Notes: a model not told the origin generated them from the sequence alone. Positions 34,817-44,057 are shown, numbered from the stretch's first letter. The stretch: DNA of 64,000 bases from an uncultured Candidatus Entotheonella sp. (GCA_951828535.1 OX639990.1:855300-919299), one strand, 5' to 3'. Program-made: numbers and translations.

Positions 34817-36268
34817 ATGCCGGCACGGACGGGACAGGATTACATCACCGGGTTGCGGGAACATCCGCCCGAGGTCTGGCTGCGGGGTGAACGGATTACG
34901 GACGTCACCACGCATCCGGCGTTACGCGGGGGTGTGCAGGCTGTGGCCGCTCTCTACGACTTGCAATCCCGCGCCGAGCTGCGTGATGAGATGACCTATG
35001 TGTCAGCGACCAGCGGCGACCGGGTAGGGTACTCCTTCATCATTCCGCAGACGCAACCCGAACTCCAGCAGCGCGGCAGGATGATGATGCGCTGGGCGCG
35101 CACCGGATGCGGCATGCTGGGGCGGTCGCCGGATTTTCTGAACGTCAATTTCGCCGCCTGGAGCGCCGCAGCGGATTATTTCGCCCAGAACCGTCCGGCC
35201 TTCAAAACGCACGTCCGGCAATACTACGAGTACATCCGGGAAAACGATCTGACTTTGACCCATGCCCTGATCAACCTGCAGCGCCGGCGCACCTCGGGCC
35301 AATCTCAACTGTCCGAGGGCGTGGGGTTGCGCGTGGTGCGGGAAACGGACGCCGGCCTGGTGCTACACGGCTCGCGTATTCTGGCGACGCTGGGGCCGAT
35401 CGCCGACGAACTCGCCGTCTACTCGCCCCGTTTTGGAGGCGGGAACGCCGCCGGATCGGAAGCCTACGTGCTCAATTTCGCCATTCCCTGCAGCACGCCG
35501 GGCGTCAAATTTCTGTGCCGCGAGAGTTTCGATATGGGCCGCTCGCACTTCGATCATCCCTTGGGCTCGCGCTTCGAGGAGATGGACGCCACGGTCTTTT
35601 TCGACGATGTCTTCGTGCCCTGGGAGCGGGTCTTTTTGTTGGGGGACGCGGATTTGCTCAATGAGATGCCGCGCGCCACCAACTCGTCGGTGCACACGGC
35701 TCATCAGGGGGCGGTCAAGAACGTGGCGAAGAGCGAGTTCGTGCTGGGCGTGGCCCTGCTCATGGCGCGCACCCTGGGCTCGGAGGAACTGCCGCAGGTG
35801 AAGGAACGTCTGGCCGAGCTTATGACCTACACGGAGGTCATGAAAGCCTCCTTGCGCGCTGCCGAGGTGGACGCGCGGGTCGATCAGTGGGGCGTGATGT
35901 GTCCTGACGATCTGCCGCTGGAAGCCATCCGCACGCTGTTCATGAGCGTCTATCCTCGTATGGTGGAGATTTTGCAACTCCTGGGATCGAGCAGTTTCAT
36001 GGCCCTGCCTTCCGAGGCCGATTTCGAGACCCCGTTGGCGGCGGAGATCGAGCGGTATCTGGCCACGGATACGGCCTCCGCTCGGGAGCGGGTTCAATTG
36101 TTCCACCTGGCGTGGGACGTCGCCTGTAGCGCGTTTGGCGGCCGACAGGTACTCTACGAGCGGTTTTTTGCCGGCGATCCGCTGGCCCGCGCCGGTTTCT
36201 TGTACAGTATGTATCCCAAGGAACCATTGATGGAGCGTATCCGAGAGTTTCTCGGTAAGGATAGTTAA
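34817..36268 (+). CDS. 4-hydroxyphenylacetate 3-hydroxylase family (HpaB-like) FADH2 monooxygenase
   Basis: 483 residues from ATG 34817. The frame opens TGQDYITGLREHPPEVWLRG and carries the HpaB/PvcC/vinylacetyl-CoA isomerase family blocks GRSPDFLNVNFAAW, the substrate-loop SRILATLGPIADEL and FFDDVFVPWERVF. Members bind reduced FAD and hydroxylate phenols ortho to the hydroxyl, yielding catechols. The partner flavin reductase (HpaC) is not in the window. The next gene, an extradiol dioxygenase 18 bp away, would cleave the catechol, so this is probably step one of an aromatic pathway. Confidence 0.88.
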   Translation: MPARTGQDYITGLREHPPEVWLRGERITDVTTHPALRGGVQAVAALYDLQSRAELRDEMTYVSATSGDRVGYSFIIPQTQPELQQRGRMMMRWARTGCGMLGRSPDFLNVNFAAWSAAADYFAQNRPAFKTHVRQYYEYIRENDLTLTHALINLQRRRTSGQSQLSEGVGLRVVRETDAGLVLHGSRILATLGPIADELAVYSPRFGGGNAAGSEAYVLNFAIPCSTPGVKFLCRESFDMGRSHFDHPLGSRFEEMDATVFFDDVFVPWERVFLLGDADLLNEMPRATNSSVHTAHQGAVKNVAKSEFVLGVALLMARTLGSEELPQVKERLAELMTYTEVMKASLRAAEVDARVDQWGVMCPDDLPLEAIRTLFMSVYPRMVEILQLLGSSSFMALPSEADFETPLAAEIERYLATDTASARERVQLFHLAWDVACSAFGGRQVLYERFFAGDPLARAGFLYSMYPKEPLMERIREFLGKDS

Positions 36269-36286
36269 CGCAACAAGGAGGCACAC

Positions 36287-37201
36287 ATGGAGCGCGTGAC
36301 CCAACTTGGGTATCTGGGGATAGGGGTAAGTGATGTTGAAGCTTGGGAACGCTTTGCGACCCGGACGCTTGGCTTGCAAGTACACGAGCCGGACGCCGAT
36401 GGCACCTTGTTCCTGAAAATGGACGAGTACCATCACCGGTTCGCCCTGCGAGCCAACGGGCATGATGACGTTGACTACGTGGGCTGGGAGGTCGCCGACG
36501 AACATGCCCTCAAGGCAATACAGGCGCAATTGGAAACCGCGGGGGTCGAGGTGACGGCCGGCGCCGCAGACCTGGCGGCGCAGCGGCGGGTTGTGGATCT
36601 CATTGCCTTCGACGACCCGGACGGATTGCGCACCGAAATTTTTTACGGTCCGCTGGTGAACTACGACCAACCCTTCGCCTCGCCACGCGCCATTTCGGGT
36701 TTTGAAACCGGCACGCAGGGGCTGGGGCACATCGTGCTGGTGGTGGAGGACGTAGGACAGAGTATTCACTTCTACCGCGACGTGCTCGGCATGCGCATCA
36801 GCGATTTCGTGCAAACTTCCAGGATGGCCCCGGCCGGGAGCGCCTCGCGCCGCATGGCCTTTTTCCACTGCAACCCGCGCCACCACTCGGTCGCGTTTCT
36901 GGCTGCGTCGATCAAGCCCCGCCTGCGGCACTTCATGCTGCAAACGCAATCGCTCGACGACGTCGGCTCGACGTACACGCTGTGCCAAGACCAGGGCGTG
37001 CCGATCAACCGCACCATGGGGCGGCACACCAACGACCACATGGTGTCGTTCTACATGGCGTCGCCGTCGGGCTTCGAGGTCGAATACGGCTGGGGGGCGC
37101 GCACCGTGGACGACAGCACCTGGCAGGTGCAGCAGCACACGACGGGCAGCATTTGGGGACACCGCACCCCAACGGATCAGCCGGTCGCCGCGCAGGGTTA
37201 G
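36287..37201 (+). CDS. Extradiol ring-cleavage dioxygenase (BphC/VOC type)
   Basis: 304 residues behind AAGGAGGCACAC. Two vicinal-oxygen-chelate repeats are seen. The Fe(II) ligands sit in the C-terminal repeat: His in GLGHIVLVVED, His in RLRHFMLQT and Glu in GFEVEYGWG. His in HHSVAF and Tyr in SFYMASPSG fit the catalytic site of type I extradiol enzymes such as 2,3-dihydroxybiphenyl dioxygenase. It would open a catechol ring next to the hydroxyl groups. It follows the HpaB-like hydroxylase directly and precedes an AhpD-like gene by 45 bp, suggesting one operon. Confidence 0.9.
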   Translation: MERVTQLGYLGIGVSDVEAWERFATRTLGLQVHEPDADGTLFLKMDEYHHRFALRANGHDDVDYVGWEVADEHALKAIQAQLETAGVEVTAGAADLAAQRRVVDLIAFDDPDGLRTEIFYGPLVNYDQPFASPRAISGFETGTQGLGHIVLVVEDVGQSIHFYRDVLGMRISDFVQTSRMAPAGSASRRMAFFHCNPRHHSVAFLAASIKPRLRHFMLQTQSLDDVGSTYTLCQDQGVPINRTMGRHTNDHMVSFYMASPSGFEVEYGWGARTVDDSTWQVQQHTTGSIWGHRTPTDQPVAAQG

Positions 37202-37246
37202 GTCCAGGAAGACAAGGGATTCGAACGGCAAGGAGAGAAACCATTC

Positions 37247-37687
37247 ATGGCGACAATGACTGAAGAACGGGTGGCAACCGTCCGCATGGTGAGCGAAGAC
37301 GAGGCAAGCGGCAAGGTGGCGGCGATATTCGCCGACATCAAGGCCACCAAGGGACTGTCGTTCGTGCCCAATTTCTGGCGCGTTCTGGCGACGAACCCCG
37401 ACCATCTGGAACTGGTGTGGACGAACCTGAAAACCCTTATGCACCCGGAGACCGTCGGGCGCCCGTCGCGGCTTGACCCGCTGACGCGTGAGATCATCGC
37501 CCTGGCGGTGTCGGCGACCAACGGCTGCGCGTACTGCACCAACTCGCACACCGCGGCGGTGCGCAAGCTGGGCCTGGATATCGAGGCGCTAGGCGAGGTG
37601 ATGGCCATTGTCGGGCTGTTCAACACCACCAACACCCTGGCCGATGGCTATCAGGTCGAACCCGACGTGCTGCCACCGCTGGACTAA
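37247..37687 (+). CDS. AhpD-like/carboxymuconolactone decarboxylase-domain protein
   Basis: 146 residues. The active-site signature CAYCTNSHTAAVRKLG, with CxxC and a following histidine, is that of AhpD-like peroxidase-related proteins. The segment AIFADIKATKGLSFVPNFWRVLATNP matches the same family. Such proteins reduce peroxides or act with ring-cleavage pathways. Its place after the hydroxylase and extradiol dioxygenase suggests protection from, or handling of, pathway intermediates. It is the last gene of that set, before a 515-bp intergenic region. Confidence 0.85.
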   Translation: MATMTEERVATVRMVSEDEASGKVAAIFADIKATKGLSFVPNFWRVLATNPDHLELVWTNLKTLMHPETVGRPSRLDPLTREIIALAVSATNGCAYCTNSHTAAVRKLGLDIEALGEVMAIVGLFNTTNTLADGYQVEPDVLPPLD

Positions 37688-37839
37688 CGCCCATTACTTT
37701 GCAGGTCGGATTAGAGCACTTTTGGATCATAATGGCTTGACATTAAAGCGGTTTTCGCATGCCTATATAGGATATCCGCAGTAGTGTAAGGCGTCGGACA
37801 AAGACGTGCACCCGATCAGCCCTGCGCCTGAGTTGGCGT

Positions 37840-37936
37840 AACCCCCCAACCCCCCTTGTCAGGGGGGCTTTGGAGGGGTTGTCCTTGTGCCCTTGCGGTC
37901 TTCAGAAATTCCCCCCTGATAAGGGGGCAAGGGGGG
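37840..37936. repeat. Inverted pair of C6/G6 hairpin repeats
   Basis: Copy A has CCCCCC-TTGTCA-GGGGGG (37850-37867) flanked by outer CCCC/GGGG arms. Copy B has CCCCCC-TGATAA-GGGGG (37911-37927). Copy B is the reverse complement of the core of A (CCCCCCTGAYAAGGGGG followed within a few bases by another G-run). Short dispersed palindromes of this kind are common in large GC-rich genomes. Confidence 0.7.
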
Positions 37937-38070
37937 TCCGATCCCCGACAACAAATCCCTGGCCGAAAAGGCGCGTCAGAACCGCAAAAACCCAACCCCC
38001 GCAGAACCCATGGGCTGGACGAGGGCCTGCAAAACAAACGCCTAATGACCACCGACGCGCCCCGTATGCC

Positions 38071-38100
38071 CACCTCGCAAATTGGCCGATCTGCGAGGTG
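38071..38100. terminator. Perfect 9-bp inverted repeat, possible terminator
   Basis: CACCTCGCA and TGCGAGGTG with a 12-base loop, between the convergent AhpD-like and ogt genes. There is no T-run, so intrinsic termination is uncertain. Confidence 0.4.
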
Positions 38101-38202
38101 ACGACAACATACAAATGACCGCCTTGGAGCATTGAGCGATTCAATCAGAACCAAAAACGCTCTAGCGCGGTGTAATCCGACCAATGATTCGGTCGGGTGC
38201 GC

Positions 38203-38706
38203 TTACACAAGCAGGGCGCCTTCGTGTTGCAGCAGGCGCCGCTTGACTGCGATGCCGCCGGCATAACCGGTTAGCCGGCCGTTGGCACCCACGACCCGGT
38301 GGCACGGAATGACGATGGCCACCGGGTTGCGCCCGTTGGCATGGCCCACAGCGCGCACCGCCGCTGGCTGCCCAATCCGCTCGGCGATCTCCCGGTACGT
38401 TGTCGTCGTGCCCCACGGAATCTGCCGCAATTCTCGCCACACCCGTTGCTGAAACGGCGTGCCTCCAGGCGCCACCGGTAACGTGAAGCGTTGACGACGC
38501 CTCTCGAAATACTCCTGCAACTGCTTCCGCGCCTCGTCGAGAATCCCCTGATCTTCCTGCCAGTCCGGCTCCGGCCGCACCGGACGCTCACCGTCCTGAA
38601 ATTCGACATGCGTCAGTCCCTGAACGGTGCCGGCGATGCACAATGCGCCGAAGGTTGTTTCAAGAAGGGTGTACCACACAGGTACAGCAGGGCACGACGT
38701 AGACAT
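38203..38706 (-). CDS. ogt: Methylated-DNA-protein cysteine methyltransferase (Ogt)
   Basis: 167 residues from ATG 38706 behind GGAG. The acceptor-cysteine motif is intact as [11 protein letters not shown], with the DNA-binding wing [23 protein letters not shown] and the C-terminal [16 protein letters not shown]. The protein transfers methyl or alkyl groups from O6-alkylguanine to its own cysteine, a one-time repair reaction. Length fits the Ogt class without an Ada regulatory domain. It stands alone, diverging from the Uma2 gene. Confidence 0.95.
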   Translation of the reverse strand: MSTSCPAVPVWYTLLETTFGALCIAGTVQGLTHVEFQDGERPVRPEPDWQEDQGILDEARKQLQEYFERRRQRFTLPVAPGGTPFQQRVWRELRQIPWGTTTTYREIAERIGQPAAVRAVGHANGRNPVAIVIPCHRVVGANGRLTGYAGGIAVKRRLLQHEGALLV

Positions 38707-38827
38707 AAGCGCGTCTCCTGTTTCGCAAAAGGTTTGGGTTGTTCAACTCTGCTTGTGGATTGACATTCCACAGGCAGCCATCTGCTTTATGCCCGAAGGC
38801 GAGCATCGTGCCGTGAGGTCTCAAGCG

Positions 38828-39367
38828 ATGACAAGGCCGCAACCCGTGACGACCCCCTTATCACCACGTTACCAGTGGAGCGCCAACGAATACCAAGGCA
38901 TGCTCAGGGCCGGGGTGTTCGACGAGATCAAGTTGCTGGATGGCGACGTTGTCATCACCGGCGCCGCTTGCAAACCGTACCGCTGGACACTGGATGATTA
39001 TGAGCAACTTGTCGCTCTGGGGATGCTTGAAGACAAGCGCGTCGAGCTTGTGCAGGGAGAGATTCTTGTCCTGTCGCCCATGGGTGAACCCCACGCTCCG
39101 ACCATCACACAGTTGAATGAGAGCCTGAGCCCGTATTGCAACTCACGGACGGGGTATCGCCTTCGCATTCAGATGCCCCTTGCCCTGCCTTCCTTGACTT
39201 CCGAACCCGAACGCTGCCTCGGAGTGCACCGGCACCCCGTCCCCGACCCTCAATTCTTCAGCGCCTGGCGCTATCAGGATTGCCAGGTTTTTCACCCTGC
39301 CGAGCAGGTTGCCCCCTTGGTGGCGCCTGAAATCGTCGTGCCAGTTGCGGCGGTGTTCCCAGCTTAG
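38828..39367 (+). pseudogene. Uma2-family (DUF820) nuclease gene, duplicated N-term and internal deletion
   Basis: 179 codons from ATG 38828 behind GAGG. The family's N-terminal motif occurs twice in a row: YQWSANEYQGMLRAGVFDE, then YRWTLDDYEQLVALGMLEDK with VELVQGEILVLSPMG. After RIQMPLALPSLTSEPE the frame becomes unrelated for some 30 codons and then resumes with a family-like C-terminus (YQDCQVFHPAEQVAPLVAPE). The middle, which carries the PD-(D/E)XK catalytic acidic and lysine residues, is missing. The product is therefore unlikely to be an active nuclease. Uma2 genes are abundant and unstable in many bacteria. Confidence 0.6.
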
Positions 39368-39531
39368 CACCCCATCCCCTCCGTTCCAGTTTGCAAAGGT
39401 ATGTCGTACCGTCCAGTCGCGAAAATTGTCACGGCAAGGCTGCGTTCTTATTCCATTGGCCCTGAAAAGGCGATACAGTGGCGCCCCAGACCAATTTCGC
39501 ACGTCATCCCCTCTGCGGAAAGGAGCACACC

Positions 39532-40716
39532 ATGGATGCGGGCAACGATCATTCCTCCAACATAACCCGACGGGATTTCGTCAAGACCTCATCGGCCCTG
39601 GCGGTCATGGCAACCCTTGGCGAGGCGCTGGTTGAGCATTCGCAAGTAGCGCTGGCGCAGACGTCCGACAACGGCGAAGGCCCGAGGGTGCAGACGGTTC
39701 TGGGCCCGATTTCGCCGGAGGACCTCGGCGTCACGCTCATGCACGAGCACGCCCCGGTGATCGACTGGTCGGAGCTGTACGGCCATCCCATCGCCCCGAT
39801 TGAAGGCGCGTTCCGCCAACAAGTCATTGACCAGGCGGCAAGCGGCTTGCAGGCATTTCACAATCAGCTCGACGGCTGGGCCAAAAGCGGCACGATCGTC
39901 GAGGTGACGCCGATCCGGGTGGGTCGCTACCCCGATCTGATCGTCGACATGGCCAGGAAAAGCCCGGTCCACGTCGTCGGCTGCACCGGGTTCTGGGGCG
40001 AGGCGCTGGCGCCCATGCACCTGTGGGCCGCCGCCATGTTGGTGCAGCCCAACGGCATCGAGCAGGTCACGCAGCTCTACGTGAAGGAAATCACCGAAGG
40101 GATGGAAGACCCATACGGCGAGCCCGGCGCCGGCTTCACGGACGTCAAAGCCGGCATCATCAAGATCGCCACCAGCACCTATCTGACCGCCCTGGAGCGG
40201 CACGCCAATACGGCGGCGGGACTGGCCTGCATCGAAACGGGCTGTCCGATCAGCGTCCACACCACCGACGGCGGCGGCCTGGAGATGGCCCAATTACTGC
40301 TCTCCCTGGGTGTCAGCCCGCAGAAGATCATCATCGGGCATCAAGGCTACAAGGATGACCGCGAGAACGTCCGGGCCACGGACTATCACAAGCAACTGGC
40401 GGACCTGGGGGTGTGGGTGCAATTCGACCGCATTGGTTACCCGAATTACCCGGTGGAAGACCGCGCCGAGTACATCAGGCCGCTGCTGGACGCGGGCTAT
40501 GAAGACCAGCTCCTCCTGAGCCACGACACCGTTCCTTATTTTTACCGGACGTTCTGGCAGGAGGAGAAGCGCGAGTCGGATTGGTGGCTGTTCAAGGAAG
40601 ACCCGTGGACGCTGATTCTCTCCGAGGTGGTGCCGAAGCTCAACGAGGCAGGTATCACAAAACGGGTGGTCAGCAAGATTCTGATCGACAATCCGAAGAA
40701 GGTTCTGGCGTTCTAA
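39532..40716 (+). CDS. Tat-exported phosphotriesterase-family amidohydrolase
   Basis: 394 residues from ATG 39532 (AAAGGAG upstream). The leader TRRDFVKTSSALAVMATLGE is a twin-arginine signal, so the enzyme folds with its metals in the cytoplasm and works in the periplasm. The binuclear metal site of the PTE family is visible: HEH at 71-73, a lysine in the AGIIKIATS block, histidines in ISVHTTDGGG and IIIGHQGYKDD, and Asp in LLSHDTVPY. True substrates of such proteins are usually lactones or esters rather than organophosphates. It stands alone; a bidirectional hairpin separates it from the converging ABC genes. Confidence 0.88.
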   Translation: MDAGNDHSSNITRRDFVKTSSALAVMATLGEALVEHSQVALAQTSDNGEGPRVQTVLGPISPEDLGVTLMHEHAPVIDWSELYGHPIAPIEGAFRQQVIDQAASGLQAFHNQLDGWAKSGTIVEVTPIRVGRYPDLIVDMARKSPVHVVGCTGFWGEALAPMHLWAAAMLVQPNGIEQVTQLYVKEITEGMEDPYGEPGAGFTDVKAGIIKIATSTYLTALERHANTAAGLACIETGCPISVHTTDGGGLEMAQLLLSLGVSPQKIIIGHQGYKDDRENVRATDYHKQLADLGVWVQFDRIGYPNYPVEDRAEYIRPLLDAGYEDQLLLSHDTVPYFYRTFWQEEKRESDWWLFKEDPWTLILSEVVPKLNEAGITKRVVSKILIDNPKKVLAF

Positions 40717-40731
40717 TGTCGAGTTGAGGCT

Positions 40732-40765
40732 CCGAAGAGCCGTGCGTCGCGCTCCGGCTCTTCGG
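40732..40765. terminator. Bidirectional hairpin terminator
   Basis: CCGAAGAGCCG (40732-40742) and CGGCTCTTCGG (40755-40765) are a perfect 11-bp inverted repeat between the convergent amidohydrolase and permease genes. No long T-run, but position and strength fit termination from both sides. Confidence 0.7.
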
Positions 40766-40772
40766 CTCTTCC

Positions 40773-41606
40773 CTAACCCTTAACCGACCCCATGCTGAGG
40801 CCGCGGATGAAGTAGCGGCTGAGGAAGGCGAACAGGGCCAGCAGGGGCAGGCAGATCATGGTCGAACCCGCCATCAGCTCGCCCCAGTTCGCGTCGTAGG
40901 CGTCGTCGATGGAAGCGAGGCCATAAGGCAGGGTCTTGAGCTCATCGGAGGTGATGAGGATGAGCGAGAAGACGAAATCCGACCACGACAGCACGAAGGC
41001 GAACAGCACGACCGTCAGCACGCCGGGCAAGGTCAGGGGCATGATGATGCGGTAGATGGCCTGCAGGCGCGAACAGCCGTCGATGAACGCCGACTCCTCC
41101 ACCTCGAACGGAAAGTTCTTGAAGAATCCCCACATCAGCCACACACCGAGCGGCAGCGTAAAGGTGCTGTGCGTCAGAATGAGGCTCAGGCGCGTGTCGT
41201 CGAGGCCGATCTTCACCAGGAAGATGTAAATCGGAATAGCCAGCAGCAGGGCAGGAAACATGTACGCGAAGAGCATGGCCCGCACCATGAGCATCATGCC
41301 CGGCAGGCGGCTGCGCACCAGGGCATAGGCCATCGGCGTCACCACCGCCACGGTGAGCACGGTGGTGCCCACGGCGATGAGAATGCTGTTGACGTAATAC
41401 GTCGGGAAGTCCGTCAGGCTGAGAATGGTCTTGTAGCCCTGCCATGAATACGGCCCCGGCAGCAGCAGCGGCTCGAACAGGGAGCGCCCGGCGCGCAGGC
41501 CGGAAACCACCATCCAGTACATCGGAAACAGCGAGTAGAGGGTCACCGCAATGAAGAGGAGCAACAGGAAAACGCGGCGGATCAGAACCCAGTTCTTTTT
41601 GCGCAT
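40773..41606 (-). CDS. ABC sugar transporter permease (MalG-like)
   Basis: 277 residues with six membrane spans. The EAA loop (EVEESAFIDGCSRLQAIYRI and following), where the ATPase docks, is well conserved for carbohydrate-uptake family 1 importers. It starts at the base next to the malF-like stop, so it is coupled to it. No ATPase gene is nearby, so a shared MsmK-like ATPase elsewhere is expected. Its 3' end is seven bases from a strong hairpin. Confidence 0.92.
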   Translation of the reverse strand: MRKKNWVLIRRVFLLLLFIAVTLYSLFPMYWMVVSGLRAGRSLFEPLLLPGPYSWQGYKTILSLTDFPTYYVNSILIAVGTTVLTVAVVTPMAYALVRSRLPGMMLMVRAMLFAYMFPALLLAIPIYIFLVKIGLDDTRLSLILTHSTFTLPLGVWLMWGFFKNFPFEVEESAFIDGCSRLQAIYRIIMPLTLPGVLTVVLFAFVLSWSDFVFSLILITSDELKTLPYGLASIDDAYDANWGELMAGSTMICLPLLALFAFLSRYFIRGLSMGSVKG

Positions 41607-42542
41607 TTAGTGCTCCTCCAGCGGAAACATCCGGAAGTAAATCCAGATCAGCAGGGCCAGGAACACGAAGATCGACGTGGCGATGGCGGTGCCGCCGCCG
41701 ATGTCGAACATGTCGAAGGTCTTGACGTAGGCCAGAATGGGCAGGTGCTCGGTGGTGGTGAGCGGGCCGCCGTTGGTCATCAGCCACACGATGTCGAATT
41801 TGTTGAACATGAAAATGGTGCGCAGCATGACGATGACGATCAGCACCGGCTTGAGCACCGGCAGGGTGATGTGAATGAGGCGCTTCCAGGCGTTGGCGCC
41901 GTCCACCGCGGCGGCATCGTACAGATCGTCGGAGATGGTCTGCAGGGCCGCCAGGAAGGTGATGGTGACGAACGGCGTCCAGTACCACACGCTGACGAAA
42001 ATGATGGAGAACCAGGCCGCCACCGGCGAGCTGAACCAGGCAATGGGGCCGACGCCGACGTTCTCCAGGAAAACGTTGAAGATGCCGTAGTTGATGTTGA
42101 GGAGCCACTTCCAGATGTATACCACCACCACGGTCGGCAGGATATACGGTGCCAGCGCGGCGCTGCGCAGCCAGTTGCGGCCGCGAAATTCCTGGTGCAG
42201 AAGCAACGCGATAGCGATGCCGATAACCACCTGCAGGGCGACCGTGGCCACGGCGTAGAACAGGCCGTGCCAGAAGGCCTGCCAATAACGCGGCTCGGAA
42301 AACACCCGGATGTAGTTGCCCAGCCCGACGAACGTCGGCTCGTCGATAAAGCTTTCGGCGTGGAAAAAACTCAGTTGGATGGCGTAGATGACGGGGATGA
42401 ACAGCGCCCCGATGCCGAGCAGCATGCCGGGCGCCAGGAAGGCGAGAAAGATCTTGCGGTCGCGCCGCTCCAGGGGGCCGGCGCTGGAGACCTCTCGCGG
42501 CGCTGGCAGCGCCACCGAAGCCGTGCGGCGCAGGGTAACCAT
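41607..42542 (-). CDS. ABC sugar transporter permease (MalF-like)
   Basis: 311 residues with six membrane spans and the docking loop LYDAAAVDGANAWKRLIHITLP. The N-terminal cytoplasmic stretch is short, as in most sugar permeases other than E. coli MalF. It is the middle gene of the importer: four bases after the binding-protein stop and directly abutting the malG-like gene. It would form a heterodimeric channel with MalG-like for a mono- or oligosaccharide. Confidence 0.92.
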   Translation of the reverse strand: MVTLRRTASVALPAPREVSSAGPLERRDRKIFLAFLAPGMLLGIGALFIPVIYAIQLSFFHAESFIDEPTFVGLGNYIRVFSEPRYWQAFWHGLFYAVATVALQVVIGIAIALLLHQEFRGRNWLRSAALAPYILPTVVVVYIWKWLLNINYGIFNVFLENVGVGPIAWFSSPVAAWFSIIFVSVWYWTPFVTITFLAALQTISDDLYDAAAVDGANAWKRLIHITLPVLKPVLIVIVMLRTIFMFNKFDIVWLMTNGGPLTTTEHLPILAYVKTFDMFDIGGGTAIATSIFVFLALLIWIYFRMFPLEEH

Positions 42543-42546
42543 GGCC

Positions 42547-43902
42547 TCAGCTCCTCGTGGTAAAGTCCCGGATTTCCTCGGCCGCGGTGTCCACGGCCTC
42601 GCTCGGGGTCATGCGTTTCATCAGCACCCGCTGGTACATCTTGGGAATGACGCCGGCTATCGCGAGGCGTGCATGGTTCGGCGACGGTCTGGGGCCCTGA
42701 AAATCGATGGAGCCAGCCAGCGTCGTATCCGTGTTCATGAAGCCGCGCATCGTTTCAACGGCTTCCCAGTGCTTCTCGATCAGCGGATGACTGCGCCATT
42801 TCTCGTTCTCGTAGGTGGAGAACTGGGTCGGCTGGTAATGCAGCGGTACCGTGAGCTGGTAGTCGATCAGGCGCTCGGTGGCAAGGAACCAGCGGAAAAA
42901 ATCCACCGTCAATTCGGAATTTTCCGTCTTGCCGATGGAAAAGCCGTCGTCCCCGTACGTCACCGCCCGGCGCCCGCCGTCGGGCCCCGGATAAGACATG
43001 ATGCCGTATTTGTCGGCCAGTTCCGGATTGCGGTCTTCAATGGTGTGGATGGCGCGGCCGGTGTACGAGGTGATCGCTGACAGGCCGGACGAGAAGTTGA
43101 TCAACATGTCCTTCAGACTCGCTTCCATCGGCCCCGGCGGTGTGTATTTCGCCACCTCGGCAAGGAACTCGAGCGTTCGGATGGCTCGCGGCTTGTTATC
43201 GTCGGAGTCCAGGACGACGTTCCACTCGTTGTCGTAAAACTGCACCCCGGCAGCCCACAGGAATGCCGTGTTGCCCCAATTGGTGTGTAACCCGCCGAAA
43301 GGCAGGGTGATGGCGTAACGCTTGCTCGCCGGGTCGTTGAGGGCGCGGAGCACTTCCAGAAACTCGTCCCAGTCGTTGGGCACCTGCAGGCCCTTCTCGG
43401 CGAACAAGTCTTTTCGGTAGAGCAGGTAATTGAAGTTGTAGTCGTAAGGGTAGAGCCAGTAATCGTCCTGGAATAAGCGTAGGGCGCGCGGCCCGAAATC
43501 ATCTTCGCCAACTTCGCGGATGATGTCGGTAAGGGGGACGAGCTGGCCTTGCTCGGCCAGCAGGATGGCCAGGTTGGTAAAGTAGATGATGAAGTCGTAG
43601 GGCCTGCCGGCCTTGATGGCGGTGGTCACCTTGGTAACCGTCTGCATCACCGGCACGGTTTCGATCTTCACCCGCACGCCGGTTTCGGCCCGGTAGGTCT
43701 TGGCCATTGCTTTCAGGAAGGCAATGGTGTCGGGGTCCGTTTCGTTGTTGAAAATGCGGATCGTGCCCTTTCGGGCGTACACCCGCTGCGGCATGCCGGC
43801 GGACCCCAGCAACGCCGCCCCGCCCGCGGCGCCTAGCGTGTGCAGAAAACGACGGCGCGGCATGGCCGTGCTGAACAGTGGCGATGGACGCTGACCAGCC
43901 AT
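42547..43902 (-). CDS. Extracellular solute-binding protein, carbohydrate type
   Basis: 451 residues behind GGGAGAGGAAGC. A twin-arginine-like leader (MPRRRFLHTLGAAGGAALLG) precedes a mature domain typical of family 1 binding proteins (GTIRIFNNETDPDTIAFLKA, later SLKDMLINFSSGLSAITSY). It captures a carbohydrate in the periplasm for the permeases downstream. Its gene is first of the three-gene importer. A damaged VOC gene and the linalool-dehydratase-like gene lie upstream on the same strand, and a GH105 gene diverges beyond them, so a plant-type or sugar-acid oligosaccharide is a reasonable guess. Confidence 0.9.
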   Translation of the reverse strand: MAGQRPSPLFSTAMPRRRFLHTLGAAGGAALLGSAGMPQRVYARKGTIRIFNNETDPDTIAFLKAMAKTYRAETGVRVKIETVPVMQTVTKVTTAIKAGRPYDFIIYFTNLAILLAEQGQLVPLTDIIREVGEDDFGPRALRLFQDDYWLYPYDYNFNYLLYRKDLFAEKGLQVPNDWDEFLEVLRALNDPASKRYAITLPFGGLHTNWGNTAFLWAAGVQFYDNEWNVVLDSDDNKPRAIRTLEFLAEVAKYTPPGPMEASLKDMLINFSSGLSAITSYTGRAIHTIEDRNPELADKYGIMSYPGPDGGRRAVTYGDDGFSIGKTENSELTVDFFRWFLATERLIDYQLTVPLHYQPTQFSTYENEKWRSHPLIEKHWEAVETMRGFMNTDTTLAGSIDFQGPRPSPNHARLAIAGVIPKMYQRVLMKRMTPSEAVDTAAEEIRDFTTRS

Positions 43903-44057
43903 AGCTTCCTCTCCCTTGCTTTTGCCTCGACGTTCTGAAGCCGGATCACACCCTTAACCCAGACTTAACGGGCGGCATCCTATCACACGCTTGCCGGGAA
44001 GAAAATCTGGCCGCCGTTTGTAGCCGTGAGCCCACCTAGTTTCTCCGCCGGCAGGCT

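Larger units (their letters stand above)
37688..38202. other. Convergent intergenic region rich in palindromes
   Basis: 515 bp between two converging genes with no convincing ORF. It contains two inverted copies of a G/C-run hairpin (37840-37936) and a perfect 9-bp inverted repeat (38071-38100). Confidence 0.6.

Noticed and set aside
35363-37549. Minus-strand open frame of more than 700 codons
   Set aside because: Antisense to the HpaB-like, extradiol dioxygenase and AhpD-like genes, which are certain. Composition is that of an antisense frame.
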